Shown here piece after piece: positions 50,045 to 59,150 of a DNA stretch of 64,000 bases. The notes under the pieces are model-generated. The model worked only from the letters and a program-made list of their open reading frames with translations, searched no databases and was not told the origin of the DNA. Position 1 is the first letter of the stretch; the number at the start of each line of letters is the position of its first letter. The stretch comes from Haloplanus vescus (GTDB lineage: Archaea; Halobacteriota; Halobacteria; Halobacteriales; Haloferacaceae). The stretch spans positions 1,342,398 through 1,406,397 of the forward strand of contig NZ_FNQT01000001.1 in assembly GCF_900107665.1 (NCBI RefSeq). Direction: 5' to 3'. The translations under genes and the position numbers were made by a program.

Positions 50045-51211
50045 TTATCCCCCTTGGACGTGACTGCTGTCGTCAATCCGTCCGACAACGGACGTCCCGC
50101 TATCGATTGTCGCATCGTTTCCGACAATCGTGCCCGGTCGGACGGTCACGTTACCCCCAATTGTAACATTGTCGCCTATAAGCCCACCGAGTGTGACATC
50201 GCGGTAGACCCTGTCTTCAAGCACAAGATCAGTACATCCACCTTCAACCGTGGTATTAGGCCCGATACTCGTGTTTGCACCAACGATACAGTCAGTCACG
50301 ACCGCCCCATGTTCGATTGTGACGTCATCCAAGAGCACCGCTCGTTCCAGGGTGACACCAGCACCGACAGTGACATTGTTACCGATACTTACCCCGCGAA
50401 GCACGGTGGTCTGTGGATAAATCACAGCATTATCACCAATCGCTGTTGCCGCTCTCACAACAGCAGATTCATCGATAGTAGCCGTTTCTGGGTCCGTTAC
50501 TGACTTGCCTTGTGTATCAAGCAGCGTTTGGTTAACAGTAAGCAAATCCCACGGTTCTGAGACATCTAACCACCGTCCTTGATACCGAACTGCTTCCAGT
50601 CGCTGCTCCTCAATGAATGTCCCCAACGCATCTGTCAATGCTTGTTCGCCATGCGTATCAAGCCGGCGTATTGCAGCAAAGACTTCGGGACTAAATGCAT
50701 AGACACCGGCGTTGACGTAATTAGATGTTGTATGGTCAGAGTGAGGACGTTCCGTCAGACCCGTCACGGTCTGGCCAGTAAGTTCGACAACACCGTATCG
50801 GCTTGGGCGTTCAGTCCGCGTAATCGCCATAGTGGGTTCGGCAGTCGTTTCGTGTCGTTCGATAACTGCATCAATGAGACCGGGCTTGATGAGTCGGTCT
50901 CCATTCAACGCCACAAATGAATCACCTACCGATGATTCAGCCTGCAATAAGGCGTGTCCCGTCCCGAGCTGTGGCTCCTGAACGATATAGGAGATACTGA
51001 GGTCACGATAGCTATCCCCAAAGTAACTCTGAATACGGTCCCGATTTGAGCCGACGATCAAGAGTGCCTCAGTAATATCCGTCTGAGTGAGGGCCTCGAG
51101 AACGTGTTCGAGAATTGGTCTATTCGCAACCGGGAGCATGGGCTTCGGCCGGATCTCTGTGAGTGGCCACAATCGACGCCCCTTCCCTGCTGCGAGTACG
51201 ACTGCTTTCAT
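50045..51211 (-). CDS. glmU: Bifunctional sugar-1-phosphate nucleotidylyltransferase/acyltransferase (GlmU-like)
   Basis: The 388-residue protein has the nucleotidyltransferase signature LAAGKGRRLWPLTEIRPKPM, and QEPQLGTGHALLQAE and YVNAGVYAF. The C-terminal left-handed beta-helix of hexapeptide repeats (VIYPQTTVLRGVSIGNNVTV, IGDNVTIGGNVTV) acts as acetyltransferase in archaeal GlmU-type enzymes. The product would be UDP-GlcNAc or a related nucleotide sugar. The ATG at 51211 is chosen; an in-frame GTG two codons earlier is less likely. It is the gene before glmS. Confidence 0.9.
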   Translation of the reverse strand: MKAVVLAAGKGRRLWPLTEIRPKPMLPVANRPILEHVLEALTQTDITEALLIVGSNRDRIQSYFGDSYRDLSISYIVQEPQLGTGHALLQAESSVGDSFVALNGDRLIKPGLIDAVIERHETTAEPTMAITRTERPSRYGVVELTGQTVTGLTERPHSDHTTSNYVNAGVYAFSPEVFAAIRRLDTHGEQALTDALGTFIEEQRLEAVRYQGRWLDVSEPWDLLTVNQTLLDTQGKSVTDPETATIDESAVVRAATAIGDNAVIYPQTTVLRGVSIGNNVTVGAGVTLERAVLLDDVTIEHGAVVTDCIVGANTSIGPNTTVEGGCTDLVLEDRVYRDVTLGGLIGDNVTIGGNVTVRPGTIVGNDATIDSGTSVVGRIDDSSHVQGG

Positions 51212-51311
51212 ACACACTAATGCTCAGTATCGCGCATAGGCCTTCGGGACATACCTGCAAGTGCGTAATATTCTCTTTTCCCACGAAAGGATGACTTCCG
51301 CTTGCTACGTG

Positions 51312-51728
51312 TCATCGATATTTGTCCTGCGATCCACTCCGTTCCTCTGGGAGCTCAGGTGGTTCAAATAGTGCGATGACGAGTTTGCCTACACGTGTCT
51401 CGGCAGCGCGTTCACCGAGCGTAATGACACTATTGATGCCACGCTTGAGCGCCGATTGACGGTACCACGGTACCAGCATCTCGATCACCAGGTCAAGGAG
51501 AGCGATGACCGGGCCAACAGTACGAGTCTCACGGAGGTCAATAACGATGATCTCGGGCTCCGGTTCGGCAGTCAGCCAGTTATAGATCCAAGAATTTCGG
51601 ACTATCTTCGTGGTCCTGTTGGCAGCCAATTCAACGAGATTCATGAGCCGGGATCTATCGACTGCACGGCTCATTCGTTCGGTGTAGGCAACCAATATCT
51701 TGAGCACCAACGAACTCTTGGCCGACAT
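51312..51728 (-). CDS. Conserved-looking protein in the glycan island, unknown
   Basis: The 138-residue protein has a basic, helical first part (LVAYTERMSRAVDRSRLMNLVELAANRTTK) and a striking ScnEPEPEIIVIDLRETRTVGP-type middle, here TAEPEPEIIVIDLRETRTVG, followed by a hydrophobic segment (VIALLDLVIEMLVPWY). I think similar proteins occur near polysaccharide genes in haloarchaea, but I cannot name the family. It precedes the GlmU-like gene and follows the DUF4330 gene on the same strand. Confidence 0.62.
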   Translation of the reverse strand: MSAKSSLVLKILVAYTERMSRAVDRSRLMNLVELAANRTTKIVRNSWIYNWLTAEPEPEIIVIDLRETRTVGPVIALLDLVIEMLVPWYRQSALKRGINSVITLGERAAETRVGKLVIALFEPPELPEERSGSQDKYR

Positions 51729-51789
51729 CTATTCACATAGTACAGTAGAAGCAGTATGTCGATTTCGATACTGCTCTTGTGAACACCGA

Positions 51790-52884
51790 TTAGCCGCCGA
51801 TATTGACTACCGTCGCTTCAACTATGATCGTTCCGAGATCGATAACGACCGTTGAGCCCTGACGGAGAGACTGACCCTTGAACATGAGGCCGGTAGTCGT
51901 CTGACGGAGCCGGAGGTCAGCCGTGATAGTCACCGTCCGGTTGTACGGATGATCGACGACATTGACGCTCCCGTTTTCGGCAGTTGCGATAATGATCGAG
52001 GGTTCGGTCTCGACATCAATGATGCGAGCGACCGTCTCGCCCCCCGAGCGCTCAGTCATGCCAGGCTGGATGGCATCGGCAAAGTTATCACGGACATCGT
52101 ACAGCTGGAGTGTTACCGTCTGTTTAGTGGCCGAGCCGCGAGATTCGAGCGTCCCGACACGCTCAATCTGGCCGTTGAAAGTATACATATCAGTGGAGAG
52201 TGTCACCGTCTGCCCGGACCTGACAGGCGTGTTGCCAAAGCGAGATCCGCCGGAGTGCATGTACGTCTCTAGGGTGGCTCCGACAACGACACGCCGTTGA
52301 TTCGGATCGGCAGTTGCGTAGACGGTGACATTCTCGATGGCAGCGACAGTGCGTCCACCAAGGCGAATCTCGTCGCCTTTGGTTACTTCCTCAGCGTTAG
52401 CGGCCGACATGGTGTCGCTGAGGACGACGTTCGTCTGCTTGGTGGAGAGTGAGTCACCTCTACCGACTGCCCTGATGCGGCCGTCGATCTGGTAGGTCGA
52501 CGTGGCAATATCGAGTGTACGACCAAGCCGTGGAGGCGCGTTCGCATACTCAATGCCCCCGCGGCTGGCGGGACCACGGAGCTCGGCCCGGATGATGACT
52601 TGAGTTTGGTTTTCCTGTGGTGTGATGTGGACATCAGTAATGGTGATCTGGCTTTGCTCGGTCGGATTGTACGTGTCGCCCTCATTGATCGCATCGATGA
52701 GGTAATCTGGCTGTGTACCCAGATCAAGAGTGACATGGGTCGTTCCGATATCCGGCCCCTCTGGCTCAGGCTGGAGGACGAACGCTACGCCAGCGACGAC
52801 GACTGCGAGTACGAGTAGAACGACCAGCGTGTCGACGACGTTGACGATACCGAAAAGGTTCCCGTCGTCGTCAATGAGTTCCAT
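51790..52884 (-). CDS. DUF4330 domain protein, membrane-anchored
   Basis: The 364-residue protein has a short cytoplasmic start (MELIDDDGNLFGIVNVVDTL), one helix (LVVLLVLAVVVAGVAFVLQ), and a large extracytoplasmic part of several similar beta units. Each ends in a 'LGRTLDIATSTYQIDGRI' or 'RSGQTVTLSTDMYTFNGQIE' style pattern with three to four copies. DUF4330 is linked to export or polysaccharide gene clusters but has no known activity. The ATG at 52884 gives the typical MELIDD start. Confidence 0.85.
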   Translation of the reverse strand: MELIDDDGNLFGIVNVVDTLVVLLVLAVVVAGVAFVLQPEPEGPDIGTTHVTLDLGTQPDYLIDAINEGDTYNPTEQSQITITDVHITPQENQTQVIIRAELRGPASRGGIEYANAPPRLGRTLDIATSTYQIDGRIRAVGRGDSLSTKQTNVVLSDTMSAANAEEVTKGDEIRLGGRTVAAIENVTVYATADPNQRRVVVGATLETYMHSGGSRFGNTPVRSGQTVTLSTDMYTFNGQIERVGTLESRGSATKQTVTLQLYDVRDNFADAIQPGMTERSGGETVARIIDVETEPSIIIATAENGSVNVVDHPYNRTVTITADLRLRQTTTGLMFKGQSLRQGSTVVIDLGTIIVEATVVNIGG

Positions 52885-52956
52885 AGATGCGATCACCGGT
52901 CATGCTGATCGTGATTGGTTGACAGAGTAGCAAAACGGTTCCGGAAGACGTATTGT

Positions 52957-53889
52957 TTAGTCGCGGTAGTAGGGGATAGTCTGTTTGAGTCCTTCTTCGA
53001 ATCCGACCTTGGGCTCGTAGCCGAGCACATCTTGAATTTTCGAGATGTCAGCATGAGAGTGTCGTACATCGCCGGGCCGGGGGTCATCGTAGATTGGGTC
53101 AATGTCAGTATTGAGGATATCATTAAGAGTATCGACAACTTCGTTGACTGTGACTCGACCGCCGCAACCGACGTTGAATGCTTCGCCAGTGGCGTCCCCC
53201 TCAGCGGCAAGGATGTTCGCTTGGACGGCGTTGTCGATATACGTGAAGTCACGAGACTGTTCGCCATCGCCATAGATAACCGGACGCTCGCCGTCAAGCA
53301 TCAGGTCGATGAACTTCGGGATGACAGCAGCGTAGTCGCCGTTGGGATCCTGCCGTGGCCCGAAGATGTTGAAATAACGGAGTGCGGCCGTATCGATATC
53401 GTAAAAGTGTCTGAACTGGAGTGCGAGTTTCTCTGTATAGTACTTCGAGAGTGCGTAGGGTGATTCAGGCAGGGACTCCATGTGCTCGACCTTTGGGAGT
53501 TGTTCAGTTGAGCCATAGACTGACGAGGAGGAAGCGACGACGACGGTATCGACATCGGCGTGGCGCGCCGCGTTGAGAACGTTCGCTGTCCCCGTACAGT
53601 TGGCGTCGGTAGTAGCAACGGGATCATCAACGCTCCGCGGGACGGAGGGAATTGCGGCTTGGTGGAACACGTAATCGACACCGTCAGTGGCCTCAGCCAT
53701 TGCATCGACATCACGGATATCCGCCTCATGGAACGTGAAGTCGTCGTTAGTGTGGAGTGCATCGAGGTTCTGTTCACGTCCAGTGGTGAGGTTGTCGACG
53801 CCGCGGACGTCGTAGCCGCGGTTTAATAGTTCGTCAGCGAGATTTGACCCGATGAATCCAGCAACTCCGGTGATAAGTGCAGTCGGCAT
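52957..53889 (-). CDS. UDP-GlcNAc/GalNAc 4-epimerase-like SDR (WbpP-type)
   Basis: The 310-residue enzyme has the NAD motif TGVAGFIGSNLADELLNRG, SSSSVYGSTEQLPKVEHM, the catalytic YALSKYYTEK (YxxxK), then LRYFNIFGPRQDPNGDYAAV and GDGEQSRDFTYIDNAVQAN. These segments match the WbpP group, which interconverts UDP-GlcNAc and UDP-GalNAc, better than plain GalE. It is next to the dehydrogenase gene at 54535 and would feed it. Substrate preference is inferred from similarity only. Confidence 0.88.
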   Translation of the reverse strand: MPTALITGVAGFIGSNLADELLNRGYDVRGVDNLTTGREQNLDALHTNDDFTFHEADIRDVDAMAEATDGVDYVFHQAAIPSVPRSVDDPVATTDANCTGTANVLNAARHADVDTVVVASSSSVYGSTEQLPKVEHMESLPESPYALSKYYTEKLALQFRHFYDIDTAALRYFNIFGPRQDPNGDYAAVIPKFIDLMLDGERPVIYGDGEQSRDFTYIDNAVQANILAAEGDATGEAFNVGCGGRVTVNEVVDTLNDILNTDIDPIYDDPRPGDVRHSHADISKIQDVLGYEPKVGFEEGLKQTIPYYRD

Positions 53890-54534
53890 ACGTTACGATT
53901 TTCATGATATGGAATGGGTCTGTCGACTTCGACTGCGGAGAGCAATCAGATACTGGTTAGGAGCGATGACACCGCTACGTGCTTGACGAACTGGGGCCTG
54001 CGCGATGGTCATTGTACTGGTGGCAGTGGTCGTGGTCACCGAGATATGTCGATAGAGATCCTAGTGGCTTTGAGGGTGTTTGTGGTGTCTGTGATGCTGG
54101 CTGCGTTTGGTGATAGCGGCGATGAGGTAGTTGATAGCGAAGCAATTAGTTGAAATTTGCGTTAGGTAGTATGCTTAGGCGTCTCCTTTGTGGAGTATCT
54201 TGTGCGCGTGATACCGACAGAATTTTCCCTTCCCAGGAATTCGTTGCATGGCTTCCACTGGGTAGCACTCCGGGTGTTGACAGCGATTGTTCATACTACT
54301 GGCATCCATCCGATTATAGATAGTAATTCGCACCCTACTATCATAACCGACATCCAACTCTACTGTAGCTGTCTTCGGATATGGAACACAATCCAAAGAC
54401 ATAGTCGATAACTGTTGAGGTGAGTTTCGGACAGGTGTTATTGGATCATAGATATCGAAAGTGACCCCATATTACCACCTATTTTATATATCCTGTCTAG
54501 TCCTATTTGAAGTAGTCAATACCTTATGTTGCAA
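53890..54534. other. 645-bp gap with no clear gene
   Basis: No strong coding frame or repeat is seen. Two short open frames (plus 53914-54153 and minus 54175-54402) are weak. The segment may hold gene remnants of insertion or deletion events in the glycan island. Confidence 0.45.
54175..54402 (-). CDS. Possible small zinc-binding ORF
   Basis: A 75-codon frame contains a cysteine/histidine pattern RCQHPECYPVEAMQRIPGKG and KFCRYHAHKI that could hold a zinc ion. An internal ATG at 54294 would give a 39-residue protein centred on that motif. Codon use and neighbours do not decide whether it is real. Confidence 0.3.
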   Translation of the reverse strand: MSLDCVPYPKTATVELDVGYDSRVRITIYNRMDASSMNNRCQHPECYPVEAMQRIPGKGKFCRYHAHKILHKGDA

Positions 54535-55809
54535 TCAAAGCAAGACGATATGGTCGTCGTCACGGTGGTCAGTAGCGTTTCGAGCGTCAAAGACGAGTGA
54601 TGCCTCATCAACGATAGAATCCACATCGAACACAGAGTGGTCTGTGACAATCACGACGCAATCTGTGCGACTGAGTCGAGTGTCAGTGAGTGGGACGGAT
54701 TCGTAGGTGGTGTCGCCGACATCAAGTTCGGGGACGTAGGGGTCGTGGTAGTCCACAGTAGCGTTCCAGTCGGTGAGCTCGTCGATAATGTCGATAGCCG
54801 GGGATTCCCGGGTGTCAGACACATCGGGCTTGTACGCAGCACCAAGCACGAGAACCTCAGCTTTTGAGAGTGCAGTACCACGATCGTTGAGCAGTTCAAC
54901 AATGCGATCAACGACGTGTTCGGGCATCTCCCGGTTGACCGTGTCCGCAAGGTTGATGAAGCGAGTATCGATACCGTTCTCGTTGGCCTTCCAAGAAAGA
55001 TAGAACGGATCAATAGGGATACAATGGCCACCCAATCCAGGCCCAGGATAGAATGGCATAAATCCGAATGGCTTGGTCTCGGCAGCCTTGATAGCGTCCC
55101 AGATGTCGACATCAAGTTCGTGGGCGATCTGGGCGAGCTCGTTGATGAGACCGATGTTGACTGCGCGGAACGTATTCTCGAGGAGCTTGACGAGCTCGGC
55201 CTCAGTCGCAGAGTCAACGCGCACGACTTCATCAAAAACGGGCTCGTAGAGGGCCTGTGCGCGGTTGCCGCATTCGTCAGTGACGCCGCCGAGAACTTTG
55301 GGGATATCTGTCGGACCGTACTCCTTGTTTCCGGGATCAATGCGTTCCGGCGAGAAGGCAAGGAAGAGATCCTCCCCGACAGTGGTTCCGTTTTTTTCGA
55401 AAACATCGGCGAGCGCCTCCTCAGTTGCACCCGGGTAGACAGTACTCTCGAGGACGATTGTGCAGCCCTCAGAGACGACAGAGGCGAGACGTTCAGCAGC
55501 GTCGAGGACAAAGGAGAGATCGGGCGTATCAGTCTTCCGAAGCGGTGTTGGTACGCAGATGGAGATGCCATCGACGGTCTTGAGGTTGTCGTAATCAGTA
55601 GTGAACGTGAGGCCGCTCTCAACTGCGGCCGCGACTTCGTCATCAGTGACATCTTCAACGGTCGAGTTACCGCTACTAAGCGTTTCAACTTTGTCAGCGT
55701 CGACGTCAACGCCGACCACGTCGTAGCCCGCGTCGTGCATCGCAAGGGCAAGCGGAAGGCCGACGTAGCCGAGGCCGATGATGCCCATTTGCGTCCGTAC
55801 TTCTGCCAT
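54535..55809 (-). CDS. UDP-HexNAc 6-dehydrogenase
   Basis: The 424-residue nucleotide-sugar dehydrogenase has the Rossmann motif GIIGLGYVGLPLALAM, ICVPTPLRKTDTPDLSFV, the catalytic region PGPGLGGHCIPIDPFYLSWK with Cys and Lys, and a C-terminal NAD-binding domain (VLVLGAAYKPDVSDTRESPA). It resembles the WbpA/WbpO/TviB group, which oxidises UDP-GlcNAc or UDP-GalNAc twice to the uronic acid. The ATG at 55809 is used. It is next to the 4-epimerase. Confidence 0.9.
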   Translation of the reverse strand: MAEVRTQMGIIGLGYVGLPLALAMHDAGYDVVGVDVDADKVETLSSGNSTVEDVTDDEVAAAVESGLTFTTDYDNLKTVDGISICVPTPLRKTDTPDLSFVLDAAERLASVVSEGCTIVLESTVYPGATEEALADVFEKNGTTVGEDLFLAFSPERIDPGNKEYGPTDIPKVLGGVTDECGNRAQALYEPVFDEVVRVDSATEAELVKLLENTFRAVNIGLINELAQIAHELDVDIWDAIKAAETKPFGFMPFYPGPGLGGHCIPIDPFYLSWKANENGIDTRFINLADTVNREMPEHVVDRIVELLNDRGTALSKAEVLVLGAAYKPDVSDTRESPAIDIIDELTDWNATVDYHDPYVPELDVGDTTYESVPLTDTRLSRTDCVVIVTDHSVFDVDSIVDEASLVFDARNATDHRDDDHIVLL

Positions 55810-55928
55810 TGATCTGGTGGACACACCTCAGCCGTTTTAGCGTGTCGTTACTCAAATCAGATCACGCAGTCAGTCAAGAGAACGAGGCTTAAGTTGACAA
55901 GCACCGTCGCCAGACGTGTGACTGTTCA

Positions 55929-57047
55929 ATGACGGGCCAACCCCATGTTTTCCATCTCATCACGCGATTGATAAAGGGAGGTGCAGAAGCCAAGACATTG
56001 GCGACCGTACAGGGACTAAAGAACGACTACCTGTTCACTGTCGGCTACGGTGCCGAGTACGACCTGGAACCACTAAACCGGCTCAACGAATGGGGGGTCG
56101 AGACGGAGCGATTCCCGTTGATTCGTCACTATAACCCCGTGACTGCAGTCCCGGCGGTCGTCTCACTGGCACAGTACCTCCGTCGTGAGGAGTTTGATAT
56201 TGTCCACACACACAGCACGGAGGCGGGGATCATCGGACGCTTCGCCGCCGCGTTAGCTGGCGTGCCGAACGTTGTCCACACCGTCCATGGCGTCCCGTTC
56301 ACTGAGGATCGAAACGATACGCTGAATCGATTCGTACTCGCGTGTGAGCGCCGGGCCGCGATGTATACCGACACCATCGCGACGAACGCCGACGTGATTG
56401 CCGAGGAGTATTTGGAGGAGGGGATCGGGAGGTCGGGACAGTACACGACAGTCTACAGCGGGGTGGACTTGGATGCGTTCGCAGACGCGACACCAGCCGA
56501 TGACCTACCGGGCGAGCGCCCGCGTGTGGTGATGGTCGGGCGGCTTGCAGAGGGAAAGGGCCACGGCGTGTTGCTGGACGCTGTTGAGTCGATGGGCGAT
56601 TTCGAGGGCTCGGTGTGCATCGTCGGCGATGGCCCGCTGTACGGCTCGTTGGGTTCGGAGATCGAGGAACGGGGGCTGTCGGATCGCGTGTTCCTGACCG
56701 GGTACCGGGACGACGTGCCGCGCATTCTCGCAGCGAGTGACGTGCTCGTGTTGCCGTCGTTCCGCGAGGGGACGCCACGGGTGATCACCGAGGCGATGGC
56801 GAGTGGGCTACCCGTGGTTGCGACCGATATCGCGGGGATTCCGGAGCAGGTTCTTGATGGGGAGAACGGATACCTGGTTCCGACTGGTGATGCTGCAGCG
56901 GTGCGTGAGGGGGTGGGGGATTTGTTGAGGGATTCGGAGTTACGGGAACGGATGGGAGAGCGGGGCCTGGAGCGAGTGGAGGAATTTTCGGCTGAGGCGA
57001 TGGTTGGGCAGTTGGACGGGGTATATCAGGAGTTAATCGGAGAATAG
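55929..57047 (+). CDS. GT4-family glycosyltransferase
   Basis: The 372-residue enzyme is a GT-B fold transferase. The N-terminal glycine-rich LITRLIKGGAEAKT binds the acceptor side, HTHSTEAGIIGRFAAAL and VHTVHGVPF follow, and the donor-binding half has VMVGRLAEGKGHGVLLDAVE, and PSFREGTPRVITEAMASGLPVVATDIAGIPE with the E-x7-E motif. A TATA-like CTTAAGTT lies about 38 bp upstream. Which sugar is used is not known. Confidence 0.9.
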   Translation: MTGQPHVFHLITRLIKGGAEAKTLATVQGLKNDYLFTVGYGAEYDLEPLNRLNEWGVETERFPLIRHYNPVTAVPAVVSLAQYLRREEFDIVHTHSTEAGIIGRFAAALAGVPNVVHTVHGVPFTEDRNDTLNRFVLACERRAAMYTDTIATNADVIAEEYLEEGIGRSGQYTTVYSGVDLDAFADATPADDLPGERPRVVMVGRLAEGKGHGVLLDAVESMGDFEGSVCIVGDGPLYGSLGSEIEERGLSDRVFLTGYRDDVPRILAASDVLVLPSFREGTPRVITEAMASGLPVVATDIAGIPEQVLDGENGYLVPTGDAAAVREGVGDLLRDSELRERMGERGLERVEEFSAEAMVGQLDGVYQELIGE

Positions 57048-57064
57048 GCAGCGTTTCGCCGTAT

Positions 57065-58957
57065 TTAGAGGATCCCTCGTTCGCGCATTCGATTGTGCCA
57101 TCGAAGGAAAACATACACCGCCCAGAGGAAGTACGCGTGATCTCTCGTGCCGTCAACGTGTTCGCGATAGAGTTTCCAGACGAACTCCGTGTTAATCACG
57201 TCCGTTTCCGACCTCATGATCGTCTCGGTGAATTCATCTTCGAGTTCGTCTTTGAACCACTCTCCAATCGGGACCTCGAACCCCTGTTTCCCGCGTTGTA
57301 GGATCTTCTCCGGGAGAATATCATCGAACGCCTCTTTCAGGACGACCTTCTGCTTCGTCGGCGTGATTTTCTGCGATGTCGGTAGTCCCATCGCAAACTC
57401 GAAGACATCGGTATCGAGGAACGGAACGCGAACCTCGAGGGAGTTCAGCATACTCGCCCGATCGACCTTGGAAAGGATGCCGTCGGGAAGCGCGAATCGA
57501 GCATCCGTCATCTGCATAACGGCGAGGTCGTCGCTTCGGTCATCCGGAAGGTTCGCAACCGCATCTTGCTGAGCCTCTGCAACTCGGTTCACGCCACAAT
57601 CCTGAACGTCAACCCCATCTATTGCCGGAGAACTCCGTGGCGTCGTAAGCGTCATCCATTGATACTGGCGTTCTGCTCGGTCCGATTCACCACCACGAAT
57701 GAATTTCTGTGCTTTCCGAATCGCGTTACCTGTCTTCGTTCCCCGTGACGCAGGCAGATGATTCATAACTGGTGTGACTACCTTACGGCGAACAGAACGT
57801 GGGAGAATCCGGTAGTACTTCGAGTAGAATTCTCCTCGGTATTTGTTGTATCCGGCAAAGAGCTCATCCGCCCCATCACCCGAAAGTGCGACAGTCATCT
57901 CCTCTCGAGTCTTCTGTGAGACGATGTACGTCGGCAAAATAGACGAGTCAGCAAACGGCTCACCCAGCGACGGGATGACGGTCTCGATCACATCACGGAC
58001 GTCCGATGGCGAGACCTTGTACTCGTGATGATCCGTGTCGTGGTACGTCGCAACCTCCTGTGCAGCCCATGTTTCGTCAAACTGAGATTCGTGGAAGCCG
58101 ACGCTAAACGTACTTACTGGCTCCTCACGGATCTGGGATAAGATCCCCGTGATAACACTCGAATCGATCCCTCCACTCAAGAACGCACCGAGTGGTACGT
58201 CGGCCTGTAGTCGTTCCTCTACAGCCTGTTCCACTCGGCTGCGGAGTTGTTTTGCAGCCGTCTCGAGGTCTCGATCGATGGACTCTATATTTGGGCTATA
58301 GAACTGTTTCCGCTCTACTTCTCCGTCTGAAACGACAGCCAAGTGGCCGGGCTGAAGTTTCGATACGTGCTGGAACACTGACCGCGGCGCGGGAATGTAC
58401 CCATACGAGAAATACTCCGCAACCGCCTGTTCATCTAACCCTCCGAAATCAAAATCCAAGGGGAACAGCGCAGAGAGTTCCGAGGCAAAAGCGACCCTTC
58501 CGTTCGGTTCGACGCCGAGGTAGAGGGGTTTGATTCCCATCTGATCTCGAGCGAGAAGTAATCGCTCTCGTGACCTATCCCACAGCGCGAACGCGAACAT
58601 CCCGTCTAGCTCTTCGATGAACGAGTCTCCCTGTTCCTCGTAGAGATGGACGAGGACCTCTGTATCGGTCTCCGTAGTGAACTGGTGACCTTGATCTTGG
58701 AGATTCGTGCGAAGTGATTCGTAGTTGTATATCTCACCGTTGAAAATGACGGCGACGGTGTCGTCCTCGTTAAAGATCGGTTGCCTGCCGGTATCGAGGC
58801 CGACGATACTGAGGCGGCGATGAGCAAGGCCGACAGGACTATCTACGTGGATTCCTGCCTCATCAGGGCCACGGTGGACGAGACAGTTGTTCATCTGCCG
58901 GAGAGACTGCTCACTTGGAGATGTAGAACGAGAGTACAAACCCGCAATTCCACACAT
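57065..58957 (-). CDS. asnB: Asparagine-synthase-type amidotransferase
   Basis: The 630-residue protein has an N-terminal class II amidotransferase with Cys2 (MCGIAGLYSRS) and an AsnB synthetase domain with PP-loop FLSGGIDSSVITG and ALSGDGADELFAGYNKYR. AsnB-like enzymes in surface-glycan clusters (for example WbpS-type) are thought to amidate uronic acids instead of aspartate. The neighbours, a nucleotide-sugar dehydrogenase and glycosyltransferases, favour that role here. It could still make asparagine. Confidence 0.9.
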   Translation of the reverse strand: MCGIAGLYSRSTSPSEQSLRQMNNCLVHRGPDEAGIHVDSPVGLAHRRLSIVGLDTGRQPIFNEDDTVAVIFNGEIYNYESLRTNLQDQGHQFTTETDTEVLVHLYEEQGDSFIEELDGMFAFALWDRSRERLLLARDQMGIKPLYLGVEPNGRVAFASELSALFPLDFDFGGLDEQAVAEYFSYGYIPAPRSVFQHVSKLQPGHLAVVSDGEVERKQFYSPNIESIDRDLETAAKQLRSRVEQAVEERLQADVPLGAFLSGGIDSSVITGILSQIREEPVSTFSVGFHESQFDETWAAQEVATYHDTDHHEYKVSPSDVRDVIETVIPSLGEPFADSSILPTYIVSQKTREEMTVALSGDGADELFAGYNKYRGEFYSKYYRILPRSVRRKVVTPVMNHLPASRGTKTGNAIRKAQKFIRGGESDRAERQYQWMTLTTPRSSPAIDGVDVQDCGVNRVAEAQQDAVANLPDDRSDDLAVMQMTDARFALPDGILSKVDRASMLNSLEVRVPFLDTDVFEFAMGLPTSQKITPTKQKVVLKEAFDDILPEKILQRGKQGFEVPIGEWFKDELEDEFTETIMRSETDVINTEFVWKLYREHVDGTRDHAYFLWAVYVFLRWHNRMRERGIL

Positions 58958-59150
58958 GATAGAGTTACCTGTTCACAGAGGAGACACAGTAATCAGTTTT
59001 GCTATCGCTGACGTAATTCAGAGTGGAATATCGGGAATTGGAGAGCAGGTGGGCAAGCGATACGGCATTTTTTGAGATGGGAAGGAAGAAGCACAGAGAG
59101 TGTTGAGCATTCACGGGATATTCGTGGAGTGTTGGCAGGATCAAACCAGA

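Noticed and set aside
53914-54153. A 79-codon plus-strand frame in the 54-kb gap
   Set aside because: It has no family resemblance, no promoter and a mixed composition; it may be a remnant, but I cannot support a gene.
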